Shown here piece by piece: positions 1 to 9,192 of a DNA stretch of 64,000 nucleotides. The notes beneath the pieces are model-generated. The model did no database searches and was not told the DNA's origin. It was given only the letters and a program-made list of their open reading frames with translations. Source of the stretch: Flavobacterium sp. UBA7680. GTDB lineage: Bacteria > Bacteroidota > Bacteroidia > Flavobacteriales > Flavobacteriaceae. The position numbers and the translations under genes were made by a program. The number at the start of each line of letters is the position of its first letter. Position 1 is the first letter of the stretch. The stretch covers positions 83,539 to 147,538 of the forward strand of contig NZ_DLHA01000018.1 in NCBI RefSeq assembly GCF_002482975.1, given 5' to 3'.

Positions 1-1226
1 TTAGTAATGGCAAACAATTTTTCTTTAGCTTTTTGCTTCGTAATAGGGCTCATCCATTCCAATTTATCAATTCTTTTGCCATACGCTTTTTGCAAATTAT
101 TCACGAGAATCAACATACGTTTTTTTGCATCTTCAGAAAAATATTTCTTTACATACAATTCCCCCAGCGCTTCGCCTAAATAATTGTCAACGACATTAGC
201 CATTTTTTCGCCACGTGCTTTTTGAAAAGCCTGACCAGAAAGCGCTTTGGTATACTCAAATGAAGCATCTACAAAAGGTTTACTTAAATCATCTGCATAT
301 CTTTCCAGAGAATTTGCTTTCAGGTAAATTTTCCAATTATCAATCGGGATAGTTTTTAAAAGTTTATTAAGAGCATCATAATAAGCGGGCTGACCAACAT
401 TAATGAAATCGGTTTGAGCACCTAAATTATTTAAAAAAGTAGTCCAGTTTATGTTGGAATGTCTTTTTACAAGATCTGCAACAGCTATTTTATTATAATT
501 TGCCTGCACATCTCTAAGTTCAACTTTTGTTTTATGCGAAGCGGCAAGTTGTTTATCAATATCATAAACTAAATCAGCATTCTTTTTAGCCTCTATAGCA
601 TTGCTGCCTGTTTGTTGAAATAATGCAGTAAGGTATTTTTTGTATGATTCCTGTATGGCAACCGTTGATGAATCTGATTTGAAATAATAATCCCTGTCTG
701 GCAAACCGATACCCGTTTGATAGATTTCAGCAATATTCATACTGCTGTTTTTTTGATCGGGTGACACTCCAAAACCTATAATAGAAGAATTGCCTGCTTT
801 TACTTCATTAACTACAAAGTTCATTAAGGATGGCAAATCGTTAATTGCTTCAATTTTGGCAAGTAGCGGCTTAATTGGTGCATAACCGCGTTTATCAATA
901 GTTACAGTATCCATACCAGATGCATAAAAGTCTCCTACCTTTTGTGCTATACTTCCTGCTGGATTTTTGCTTTGCGAAACACTATCCAATATTCCTTGCA
1001 GACGTATTCGTTGTGGGAAATTCATAAACATGTAGGCACCAACTCCGGCTTGAGATGCAGGTATTGATACAGAATCATACCATTTGCCATTTACATACTT
1101 AAAAAAATCATTACCAGGTCGTAATGTGGAATCTATTCCTGTGATCGCAATATTTTTTTTTCCTTCATGTTTTGAACACGCTGTAAAAGCTAAGATTGCA
1201 ATAAAGAGCATTAATGAATTTTTCAT
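1..1226 (-). CDS. M13-family zinc metallopeptidase lipoprotein, partial (C-terminus outside window)
   Basis: The reading frame starts at an ATG at 1226 and stays open to the window edge (about 408 codons), so the C-terminal catalytic part is missing. The N-terminus is a lipoprotein signal ending in FTACSK, so the mature protein is expected to be lipid-anchored and extracytoplasmic. Just after it, the RPGNDFFKYVNGKW stretch is the hallmark N-terminus of neprilysin/PepO-type M13 peptidases, and the long helical N-terminal domain follows (YQTGIGLPDRDYYF is another family signature). The HExxH zinc site lies beyond the window and cannot be checked. Family assignment is confident; substrate is unknown, as these enzymes generally cleave short peptides. 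Confidence 0.9.
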   Translation of the reverse strand, partial: MKNSLMLFIAILAFTACSKHEGKKNIAITGIDSTLRPGNDFFKYVNGKWYDSVSIPASQAGVGAYMFMNFPQRIRLQGILDSVSQSKNPAGSIAQKVGDFYASGMDTVTIDKRGYAPIKPLLAKIEAINDLPSLMNFVVNEVKAGNSSIIGFGVSPDQKNSSMNIAEIYQTGIGLPDRDYYFKSDSSTVAIQESYKKYLTALFQQTGSNAIEAKKNADLVYDIDKQLAASHKTKVELRDVQANYNKIAVADLVKRHSNINWTTFLNNLGAQTDFINVGQPAYYDALNKLLKTIPIDNWKIYLKANSLERYADDLSKPFVDASFEYTKALSGQAFQKARGEKMANVVDNYLGEALGELYVKKYFSEDAKKRMLILVNNLQKAYGKRIDKLEWMSPITKQKAKEKLFAIT

Positions 1227-1410
1227 AATCTAGATGATTTCTATTAAAATGAACTGAAAAAGTTTGAGGGTAAATATTTTAAAATGTATATATCCAGCCT
1301 ATCAGATTTTAGAAGAACAATATACGAATTCAGTTTTTAATTCTAAAGTTTTTGTCAGAATGCTAAATATTATATAATCCTGATTATCGCAGCAAAATAG
1401 AATTAATGAT

Positions 1411-1442
1411 AAAACCTTAAGCACAATTGTACTTAAGGTTTT
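1411..1442 (-). terminator. Rho-independent terminator after the SDR gene
   Basis: An 11-bp perfect stem (AAAACCTTAAG / CTTAAGGTTTT) with a 10-nt loop lies 32 bp past the stop of the SDR gene. On the minus strand it ends in a short T-run. It would close the AraC-SDR transcript before the peptidase gene. Confidence 0.7.
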
Positions 1443-1473
1443 GAATTTTATTAGAAAACTTTAGAAGGATATT

Positions 1474-2271
1474 TTACAAACATTTAATTGTACCGCCATC
1501 TACCCTAATGGTAGCTCCGCTAATGTAATTAGCATAAGTACTACAAAGATAGGCAACTGCTCCGGCAATTTCCTCAGGTTCTCCAAACCTTCCCGTATCA
1601 TTTGGAATTAACTGCTGAACTGCCTTAGATTTTATCTCCTCTAAATCGGTTCCCCAGTTAAATTTAGGTGCAGCATTCACAAGCCAATCTTCAACCATAG
1701 GATTTATGATTGCTCCGGGAGACACTATATTTGAAGTTATTCCTGTTTCTTGCAATGTTCTCGCAAGTGAAATTGAAAGATTATGTCTTGCAGCAAGGGT
1801 CGCATTATAATGTGGCTGCTCTTTAATAGGCTGTATAGCAAGACCTCCTCCTATATGAATAACTCTCCCCCAGCCTAATGTTTTCATTTGCGGCACTATA
1901 CGTTGAATCATTCTTACGTATGAAATGACATTGTTGTTATAAATTTCAGCCCAATCAACTGTAGTTGCTTCGCCCCAAGATTTATGAGATGTCACACCCG
2001 CATTATTAATTAAAATATCAATTTGACCATTTTTAAGCGCAGAAGAAGCAACCTCATCCGCTCCGTTATCTGTACTAAGATCACCTAAAGCTATTTCTGC
2101 CATTCCACCATTGCTAATAATTTCCTCACAAACCACTTTGGCACGATCTTCATTTCTACCATGAACTATAACAGTCGCACCTTCATTTGCCAGCATTTTA
2201 ACTATTGACTCTCCCAGTCCCGAACTTGAACCGGTTACAAGTGCTCTTTTTCCTTTTAATTTTAAATCCAT
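1474..2271 (-). CDS. SDR-family oxidoreductase with degenerate catalytic residues
   Basis: This 265-aa protein has a full Rossmann fold: the TGSSSGLG dinucleotide-binding loop at residues 13-20, the NNAG motif near residue 90, and the C-terminal ISGATIRVDGG typical of FabG-like short-chain dehydrogenases. It is probably a cytosolic NAD(P)H-dependent oxidoreductase by family. The usual YxxxK active site reads YNATL, so Lys is replaced by Leu, and the expected Ser about 13 residues upstream lies in a GGG stretch (HIGGGLA). The catalytic Tyr is kept. It may be catalytically altered or bind cofactor without normal dehydrogenase chemistry. It lies 12 bp downstream of an AraC regulator on the same strand and is probably co-transcribed with it. 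Confidence 0.85.
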   Translation of the reverse strand: MDLKLKGKRALVTGSSSGLGESIVKMLANEGATVIVHGRNEDRAKVVCEEIISNGGMAEIALGDLSTDNGADEVASSALKNGQIDILINNAGVTSHKSWGEATTVDWAEIYNNNVISYVRMIQRIVPQMKTLGWGRVIHIGGGLAIQPIKEQPHYNATLAARHNLSISLARTLQETGITSNIVSPGAIINPMVEDWLVNAAPKFNWGTDLEEIKSKAVQQLIPNDTGRFGEPEEIAGAVAYLCSTYANYISGATIRVDGGTIKCL

Positions 2272-2283
2272 TTTTATCTATAA

Positions 2284-3147
2284 TTAATTATCCTTATTTT
2301 TTTGTAAAGGCGACATACCAAATTCTTTTTTATAGGCATAAGAGAAATGAGATATGTTAACAAAACCTATTTCTAAATAAATATCACTTGGGCGCTGTTT
2401 GCAATTTTCTAACAAATACTTTGCTTCATTAAGCCGTTTTTTAGTAAGCCATCTGCTTGGAGTAATCTTAAACAATCTCGCAAAATCTCTTTTAAAACCT
2501 GACAAACTGCGTCCTGTGAGAAAAGCAAATTTTTCTAATGGAACATTGTATCTGTAATGCCCATTCATAAAGCCCTCTAAATCCAATTTTCCGGGATCGC
2601 TAAATTCAAATAGCATTTCCTTAATTTCCGAATCAATATCTGCCAATATTAAAACCAGCTCCTTAATTTTAATTCGTAAAATTTCACGATCAACATCTGT
2701 TCTTTGTGCATATTCATTTAATGCATCTACAGATTTTTTCAATAGACTATTAGCCTTGACAGCTTTAACGCCTTCACCGTGAAACCTCTCTGACTTAAAA
2801 CCGATTTCTTTCGAAATCTCCATAAGCGTATTTTGGTCAAAATGAACAGCTATAGACTTGAATCCGTCAGATTCAGTATGCTTAATAGATTTTGTTAATT
2901 GATTTCTTCTAAAGAAGCGGTAATCCCCAGCGGTAAATGTATATTTCTTGCATCCTATCCATACTTCATGCCTGCCGCTTATGATATAACTAAAGATATG
3001 ATCTGACACAAAAGCTTCGCCTTCAACATTATCTCCAAAATAGAGGTTTTGTATTAGCTTTGGCTCTGAAAGGGTTTGAACTTTTTTTGATTCCATTTTC
3101 CTCGCATTTTTATCTGGTACAAATTTCTTAAATATATCAATCCACAA
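2284..3147 (-). CDS. AraC-family transcriptional regulator
   Basis: This 287-aa protein has an N-terminal cupin-like sensing half (residues about 40-140) and a C-terminal AraC-type double helix-turn-helix (about 190-285). The second HTH carries the family signature: SDIYLEIGFVNISHFSYAYKKEFGMSP. It should be a cytosolic DNA-binding regulator responding to a small ligand. It is first in a two-gene unit with the SDR (12-bp gap), so that oxidoreductase is the likeliest target, with autoregulation possible. A second in-frame ATG at residue 18 (3096, MESKKVQ) could be the true start, because the first 17 residues do not look like family sequence. Confidence 0.88.
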   Translation of the reverse strand: MWIDIFKKFVPDKNARKMESKKVQTLSEPKLIQNLYFGDNVEGEAFVSDHIFSYIISGRHEVWIGCKKYTFTAGDYRFFRRNQLTKSIKHTESDGFKSIAVHFDQNTLMEISKEIGFKSERFHGEGVKAVKANSLLKKSVDALNEYAQRTDVDREILRIKIKELVLILADIDSEIKEMLFEFSDPGKLDLEGFMNGHYRYNVPLEKFAFLTGRSLSGFKRDFARLFKITPSRWLTKKRLNEAKYLLENCKQRPSDIYLEIGFVNISHFSYAYKKEFGMSPLQKNKDN

Positions 3148-3346
3148 GTTTGTTCAAACGTCCAAACTTATTTGTTATCTCTAAAAAAATTCTATTCGAT
3201 ATTATCCTCATTTAACATAAAAAATCTTATTTAACAAAAGTCCTTTGAATTTAGAAATTAAACATTAAATTAGCTATGTATCTTCCTCGCCGTTAAATAT
3301 TTGTGTATTTATAGTTTGATTAAAAAACATAATCTTGTCGAGTTTA

Positions 3347-6300
3347 ATGCTAATAAATGAACAAAATAATGCCCATTTAATTACATTCATTGATACCGAA
3401 ATTGAACCTACAAAAGGTAAAATCCTTGACATAGGTGCAATTAAAGAAAACGGTAATCAATTTCATAAAGCATCTTTAGGGGATTTTATCCAGTTCCTCA
3501 AAGGTGATGATTATGTGTGCGGGCATAACATTTTAAATCACGATATAAAATATATAGGTAACGCAATTTATGAGGCTGGCATTAACCCTTCAAACATAAT
3601 TGATACTTTACATTTATCTCCTTTGTTGTTTCCAACTAAGCCTTACCATGCCTTATTAAAAGATGACAAACTTCAGACGGAAGACACAAACAACCCGCTA
3701 AACGATTCTATCAAAGCAAGAGATTTATTCAATAGTGAAATAGCTGCTTTTTGGCAAATTAATGAAACGATTAAAGAAATTTTTTATCTCCTTTTAAATC
3801 ATACAAAAGAGTTTGGAGCTTTTTTTCGGTTTATAAATTATAAGAATACAAGCTCAGATCCAGAAGCTGAGATTAGATTAAAATTCCGCGGTGAAATTTG
3901 TGAACAAGCAGATTTAACCAAAATAATATCTGAAAATCCTATCGAATTAGCTTATTGCCTGTCATTGATTAATTCATTTATAATCCATAGAAAGGTTCAC
4001 TCCATTACTCCTCCGTGGGTTCTTAAAAACTATCCCGAAGTAGAACGTATAATGTTATTATTACGGAGCAAACCTTGCATAACTGGCTGCATTTACTGTA
4101 ACAATGCACTGGATGTCTATAAAGGGTTAAAAAAGTTTTTTGGCTTTGATTCTTATCGGACTTATGGCGGTGAACCGCTTCAGGAAAAAGCCGTTAAAGC
4201 CGCCGTGAATAACAAATCTGTACTGGCTGTTTTCCCAACTGGAGGCGGGAAATCAATTACATTTCAAGTTCCTGCGCTTATGAGTGCTGAAAACTCAAAA
4301 GGGCTAACCATTATAATTTCTCCGCTTCAGTCTTTAATGAAAGATCAGGTTGACAATCTTGAAAAAAACGGAATAACAGAAGCAGTTACTATTAATGGAC
4401 TTTTAGATCCTATTGAAAGATCCAAATCATTTGAAAGAATTGAAGATGGTTCTGCCTCTATTCTGTATATTTCACCTGAATCACTTCGCTCAAAAACTAT
4501 TGAAAAGTTAATTTTAGGCCGGAAAGTTGCCCGTTTTGTTATTGATGAAGCACACTGTTTTTCTTCATGGGGACAAGATTTCAGGGTAGATTATCTATAT
4601 ATTGGTGATTTCATAAAGTTAATTCAGGAAAAGAAAAATCTTGAAGATGCCATACCAGTGTCCTGTTTTACAGCAACGGCAAAACAAAAGGTAATTGAAG
4701 ATATCCGGGATTATTTTAGCGAAAAGCTATCGCTGGATCTTGAAGTATTCACTTCAAAAGCTTCAAGGACTAACCTTCAATATAAGGTTTTTGAAAAGCA
4801 AAATGAAGATGAAAAATATCAAGCCGTCAGAGATTTAATTGAGGAGAAAAACTGCCCAACGATTATCTATGTATCCAGAACACTCAAAGCTTATAAACTT
4901 GCCGAACAGCTGGCGAAAGACGGTTTTAATGCAAAACCATACCATGGAAAAATGGATAAGCAGGAGAAAACCGAGAATCAGAATTCCTTTTTAGGTGGTG
5001 AAACACAAATTATGGTAGCCACTTCTGCATTTGGTATGGGAGTAGATAAGAAAGATGTGGGCTTGGTTATTCATTATGAAATTTCAGATTCACTTGAAAA
5101 CTATGTGCAGGAAGCTGGGCGTGCAGGAAGGGATGAAAATATTTCAGCTGATTGTTTTGTACTTTTTAACGAAGAAGATCTTAGTAAGCATTTTATTCTG
5201 CTAAACCAGACCAAACTTTCGATTAAAGAAATCCAGCAAGTGTGGAAAGCGATAAAGGACATTACAAGATTTCGTTCTAAAGTATCCAATTCAGCATTAG
5301 AAATCGCACGAAAAGCAGGCTGGGATGATACTGTTGTAGAAATAGAAACACGCGTAACTACCGCAATTTCTGCCCTTGAAGACGCAGGATATTTAAAACG
5401 CGGACAGAATATGCCGAGGATCTTTGCCAGCAGTATTTTATCCAAAAATACCCAAGAAGCCATTGATAAAATAAATGCTTCAGAAAAATTTGAAGAAAAA
5501 CAAAAAGAGCAAGGTGTACGTATTATAAAGAAACTCTTTTCAAGTAAAAGCAGAAAACAAATCAACAATGAAACTGCTGAATCAAGGGTAGATTATATTA
5601 GTGATCATTTGGGTATTGTAAAAGAAGAAGTCATTAATGTGATAAACTTACTGCGTGAGGAGAATATTCTTGCCGATGCCAAGGATTTGACTGCATTTAT
5701 AAAGAATGCAGATAATAAAAACCGATCTCTTTCTATAGTAGAGTCATACAGCAAAATTGAAAACTTTTTACTCTCGGTTTTCAAAGAAGAAGAAAGTACT
5801 TTTCATTTAAAAGAACTAAACGAGAATGCCGAAAAAGATAGCTGTGAGGGCGTAAACACCAATAAATTAAAAACGATAATTAATTTTTGGTCTATTAAAA
5901 ACTGGATTAAAAGAAAGAACTTAGACCATTTTAAAAACCATATTTCCGTACTCTGTCTTCAAAGTAAAGAACAATTAAAAGAGAAACTTGAAAAGCGTCA
6001 TGAGCTTGCAGCATTTATCATCGAATTCTTTTATGACAAAACCATTACCGAAACAGTAAAAGATCAGACAGATAAAGATGAGATTTTGGTGGAGTTTTCG
6101 GTACATGAACTAAAAGCTGCTTATGATAATATCTTAAGCTTTTTTAAAAAAGAAATAAGTATTTATGATATTGAAGATACCTTGTTCTATCTTTCACGAA
6201 TTGAGGCAATAAAGATAGAAGGCGGTTTTCTTGTAGTTTATAATAGCTTAACGATTGAACGAACCGAACAAGACAATAAAAAAAGATATACTAAAGACGA

Positions 6301-8191
6301 TTATCAAAAGCTCAACCAGTTTTACGAAAGCAAAGTCCAGCAAATTCATATTGTGGGCGAATATGCCCAAAGAATGATTACCGATTACAGAAATGCGCTT
6401 CAGTTTGTGGAAGATTATTTCCAATTGAATTATAGTTCATTTTTAAACAAATATTTTAAAGGCAGCAGACAAAATGAGATTAAGCGGAATATTACACCTG
6501 CAAAATTTAGGCAGCTCTTTGGAGAACTATCCCCTACACAATTGAAAATTATTAATGATAATGAAACACAACATATAGTTGTTGCCGCCGGTCCTGGCAG
6601 CGGAAAAACAAAGGTGTTAGTACATAAACTGGCTTCACTCCTGTTAATGGAAGATGTTAAGCATGAGCAGTTACTAATGCTGACATTTTCACGAGCTGCC
6701 GCTATCGAATTTAAGAAGCGTTTATTAAAACTGATTGGCAATGCAGCAAACTTTATTGAAATTAAGACATTTCATTCTTACTGTTTTGATCTTTTGGGTA
6801 AGGTGGGCACTTTAGAAAAATCGACGGATATTTTAAGCACTACGGTTGAGAGAATTAAAAAAGGTGATGTTGAGGCTAATAAAATTACGAAGACTGTTTT
6901 AGTAATTGATGAAGCCCAGGATATGAATGCAGATGAATTCGCTCTTATAAACGCATTAATGAATCAGAATGAAGAAATGAGGGTTATTGCTGTGGGAGAT
7001 GATGACCAAAATATTTATGATTTCAGGGGAGCGAGTTCTAAATATCTTGAACAATTCATTTATGATAACAAGGCCGTAAAACATGAGTTAGTCGAAAATT
7101 ACCGCAGCAAAAGCAATCTGGTTGCATTTTCGAATCAATTTGTAAAGCAAATTCAACACCGCCTAAAAGAAACACCGATCATTGCTAATCAAACCGATAA
7201 TGGAAAAATCAAAGTTGTTAGATATCAAAGCAGTAATCTGATTACGCCTCTTGTAACTGATATCGTTAACGCAGATCTTTCCGGAACTACATGCGTACTC
7301 ACAAAAACTAACGAAGAGGCGATAAAAGTTACAGGGATGCTTTTAAAAAATGGCATCAAGGCAAAATTAATTCAATCTAATGATGATTTTAGTTTATACA
7401 ATCTTGTTGAAGTTCGGTTTTTACTAGATAAAATAAATATTGGAGCTGATATTTACATCATCAGTGATGAAGTTTGGGACAATGCTAAACAAGAGCTAAT
7501 TAACACCTTCCGTAACAGCAACAAATTAGAGATTTGCCAGAATATCATCAAAGATTTTGAAAGCACTAATCCTAATAAGAAGTACAAATCTGATTTAGAA
7601 GTTTTAATTCGGGAATCTAAATTAGAGGATTTTTATAATGAAAATGGTGAAACAATTTTTGTATCAACCATTCATAAAGCCAAGGGAAAAGAGTTTGATA
7701 ATGTTTTCCTCTTGCTAGAGAATTTTAATCTGGATACAGATGAAGGCAAGCGAAAAGTATATGTGGCAATAACCAGGGCTAAACACAATCTAAATATTCA
7801 CCTAAATGCCGACTATCTCAATCATTTGACTGTGGAAAATTTGGAACAAATAAAAGACTTTGAAGTTTACACTACACCTAATAAAATTGCGATACATGCC
7901 ACTTTCAAAGATATCTGGTTGGACTATTTTATTAGCAGACAGGATCTAGTTTCTCGACTTACGTGTGGCGAAATGCTACCTGTTGAGGGTTATGTATGCT
8001 TAAATTCAAGCGGACAATCTGTGTTGAAATTCTCAAAGCAATTCATTGAGAAAATTGAAATAATGAAGTCCAGACACTATGAACTAAAAAGTGTAAATGT
8101 AAATTTTATATTGTACTGGCATAAGGAAGAAACTTCGCAGGATATCAAGATAATCTTGCCTGAGCTTTATTTTGAAATTAGTGAGCAATAA
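3347..8191 (+). CDS. Exonuclease-RecQ-UvrD fusion helicase
   Basis: This 1614-aa protein joins three machines. Residues about 10-135 look like a DnaQ/DEDDh 3'-5' exonuclease (FIDTEIE, GHNILNHD, NDSIKARD). A RecQ-type SF2 helicase follows, with Walker A FPTGGGKS near 295, DEAH box near 398 and GRAGRDE near 590. A UvrD/Rep-type SF1 helicase forms the C-terminal third, with GPGSGKT near 1081, DEAQD near 1188, GDDDQNIYDFRGA, and VAITRAK near 1475. A cysteine cluster (CITGCIYC) sits between the exonuclease and RecQ parts. It should act on DNA in repair, recombination or defence; the substrate is unknown. I chose the ATG at 3347; an in-frame TTG at 3335 would add four residues. Confidence 0.88.
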   Translation: MLINEQNNAHLITFIDTEIEPTKGKILDIGAIKENGNQFHKASLGDFIQFLKGDDYVCGHNILNHDIKYIGNAIYEAGINPSNIIDTLHLSPLLFPTKPYHALLKDDKLQTEDTNNPLNDSIKARDLFNSEIAAFWQINETIKEIFYLLLNHTKEFGAFFRFINYKNTSSDPEAEIRLKFRGEICEQADLTKIISENPIELAYCLSLINSFIIHRKVHSITPPWVLKNYPEVERIMLLLRSKPCITGCIYCNNALDVYKGLKKFFGFDSYRTYGGEPLQEKAVKAAVNNKSVLAVFPTGGGKSITFQVPALMSAENSKGLTIIISPLQSLMKDQVDNLEKNGITEAVTINGLLDPIERSKSFERIEDGSASILYISPESLRSKTIEKLILGRKVARFVIDEAHCFSSWGQDFRVDYLYIGDFIKLIQEKKNLEDAIPVSCFTATAKQKVIEDIRDYFSEKLSLDLEVFTSKASRTNLQYKVFEKQNEDEKYQAVRDLIEEKNCPTIIYVSRTLKAYKLAEQLAKDGFNAKPYHGKMDKQEKTENQNSFLGGETQIMVATSAFGMGVDKKDVGLVIHYEISDSLENYVQEAGRAGRDENISADCFVLFNEEDLSKHFILLNQTKLSIKEIQQVWKAIKDITRFRSKVSNSALEIARKAGWDDTVVEIETRVTTAISALEDAGYLKRGQNMPRIFASSILSKNTQEAIDKINASEKFEEKQKEQGVRIIKKLFSSKSRKQINNETAESRVDYISDHLGIVKEEVINVINLLREENILADAKDLTAFIKNADNKNRSLSIVESYSKIENFLLSVFKEEESTFHLKELNENAEKDSCEGVNTNKLKTIINFWSIKNWIKRKNLDHFKNHISVLCLQSKEQLKEKLEKRHELAAFIIEFFYDKTITETVKDQTDKDEILVEFSVHELKAAYDNILSFFKKEISIYDIEDTLFYLSRIEAIKIEGGFLVVYNSLTIERTEQDNKKRYTKDDYQKLNQFYESKVQQIHIVGEYAQRMITDYRNALQFVEDYFQLNYSSFLNKYFKGSRQNEIKRNITPAKFRQLFGELSPTQLKIINDNETQHIVVAAGPGSGKTKVLVHKLASLLLMEDVKHEQLLMLTFSRAAAIEFKKRLLKLIGNAANFIEIKTFHSYCFDLLGKVGTLEKSTDILSTTVERIKKGDVEANKITKTVLVIDEAQDMNADEFALINALMNQNEEMRVIAVGDDDQNIYDFRGASSKYLEQFIYDNKAVKHELVENYRSKSNLVAFSNQFVKQIQHRLKETPIIANQTDNGKIKVVRYQSSNLITPLVTDIVNADLSGTTCVLTKTNEEAIKVTGMLLKNGIKAKLIQSNDDFSLYNLVEVRFLLDKINIGADIYIISDEVWDNAKQELINTFRNSNKLEICQNIIKDFESTNPNKKYKSDLEVLIRESKLEDFYNENGETIFVSTIHKAKGKEFDNVFLLLENFNLDTDEGKRKVYVAITRAKHNLNIHLNADYLNHLTVENLEQIKDFEVYTTPNKIAIHATFKDIWLDYFISRQDLVSRLTCGEMLPVEGYVCLNSSGQSVLKFSKQFIEKIEIMKSRHYELKSVNVNFILYWHKEETSQDIKIILPELYFEISEQ

Positions 8192-8202
8192 AAACACATC
8201 TA

Positions 8203-8526
8203 TTACATCAAAGAAAAGATACTCCATCCACAAAGAATTGAAGAGATTATCATCAAAATCTTTGACATCTTTTTTAAATAACCTGCCTTTTTAAATTCTG
8301 AAAAGATAATTACTGCTATTCCTAATATAATTATATCAATAATGGTTAAGAAAAAAGCATTAGCGATAAACTCAGGAAATAAATTAAGATAAGCAGCTTT
8401 GGTTTCTTCAAATTCAGTGTATTTCGTGCACATATATATCCAGCAAATTTTATTTAAGATGCTAATTATTAGCAACAATACACCAAGAATATAAATAGAC
8501 GTTTTGTATTTAGATTTCATATACAT
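8203..8526 (-). CDS. Small membrane protein, unknown function
   Basis: The 107-aa product is dominated by three hydrophobic segments (about residues 10-32, 53-75 and 85-106) separated by short charged loops, so it should be an integral inner-membrane protein. No family is recognised. Met1 and Met3 are both possible starts (8526 or 8520). It is convergent with the fusion helicase (11-bp gap) and lies just downstream of the YiaA-like gene on the same strand, which is also a small membrane protein. Confidence 0.6.
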   Translation of the reverse strand: MYMKSKYKTSIYILGVLLLIISILNKICWIYMCTKYTEFEETKAAYLNLFPEFIANAFFLTIIDIIILGIAVIIFSEFKKAGYLKKMSKILMIISSILCGWSIFSLM

Positions 8527-8592
8527 AGATTTTTAAAGTTAGAAAACCTCAAAACTGCACAATTGTGTGACAGTAATGAGGCCCGCTAAAAG

Positions 8593-9066
8593 CTATATAG
8601 TAGTCGATTCAAATTGCTTAAGATCTCTGGTGTTTTTTTGTACAGCAAGGGCTGAAAATAGTCCTAATACAAACGACATTCCGAAAAATCCCTTTTCACT
8701 GAGTAATAAACTGGCATTCCAAAGTCCAATTATTAATAATACTATCGAAGCAATGGTACTAAACCAGCTTATACTGTAATATAAATCGGTTACGGGGATT
8801 CCTTCCAGCCTGTCTCGCACACTTTTTTGTACGGATATTACAGAGAAAAGACCAAAAAGAAGAATGGTAAAATAATATCCTTTTTCATTGTAAGCCATAG
8901 CCGAATTATAAAGACCAATACAATATGAGGTCATACCTATAATTAACGTCATCCATGATGCGCCAACGAAAGCGGCACTCGGTTTTAAAGGGTTGTTTCC
9001 ATAATTTGATCTTGCATTTTTTGATTCTGAATTGTTGTTTGATTCATTTGATTTTAGCGGTTCCAT
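8593..9066 (-). CDS. yiaA: YiaA/YiaB-family inner membrane protein
   Basis: The 157-aa protein contains two copies of the YiaAB two-helix domain: residues about 33-80 (SWMTLIIGMTSYCIGLYN) and about 95-145 (ISWFSTIASIVLLIIGLWN). Each ends with a GLF(S)...VQK(S/N)xRD motif. That arrangement is characteristic of YiaA-type integral inner-membrane proteins, whose function is poorly known. The first 30 residues are Asn/Ser-rich and probably cytosolic. It stands alone, divergent from the helical-repeat gene at 9193. Confidence 0.85.
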   Translation of the reverse strand: MEPLKSNESNNNSESKNARSNYGNNPLKPSAAFVGASWMTLIIGMTSYCIGLYNSAMAYNEKGYYFTILLFGLFSVISVQKSVRDRLEGIPVTDLYYSISWFSTIASIVLLIIGLWNASLLLSEKGFFGMSFVLGLFSALAVQKNTRDLKQFESTTI

Positions 9067-9192
9067 AATTTTATGTTTTATAATTATGAGGCAAATGTCA
9101 GCATGAAAAAGGAGTTCTAAAAACTAATTTATTTATAAAACTGATGATATAAAAATACATTTTACTATTTTTATCCTGATAAAAATATACTT

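Noticed and set aside
3335..3346. TTG start for the fusion helicase
   Set aside because: An ATG four codons later is more likely in this group and loses no conserved sequence.
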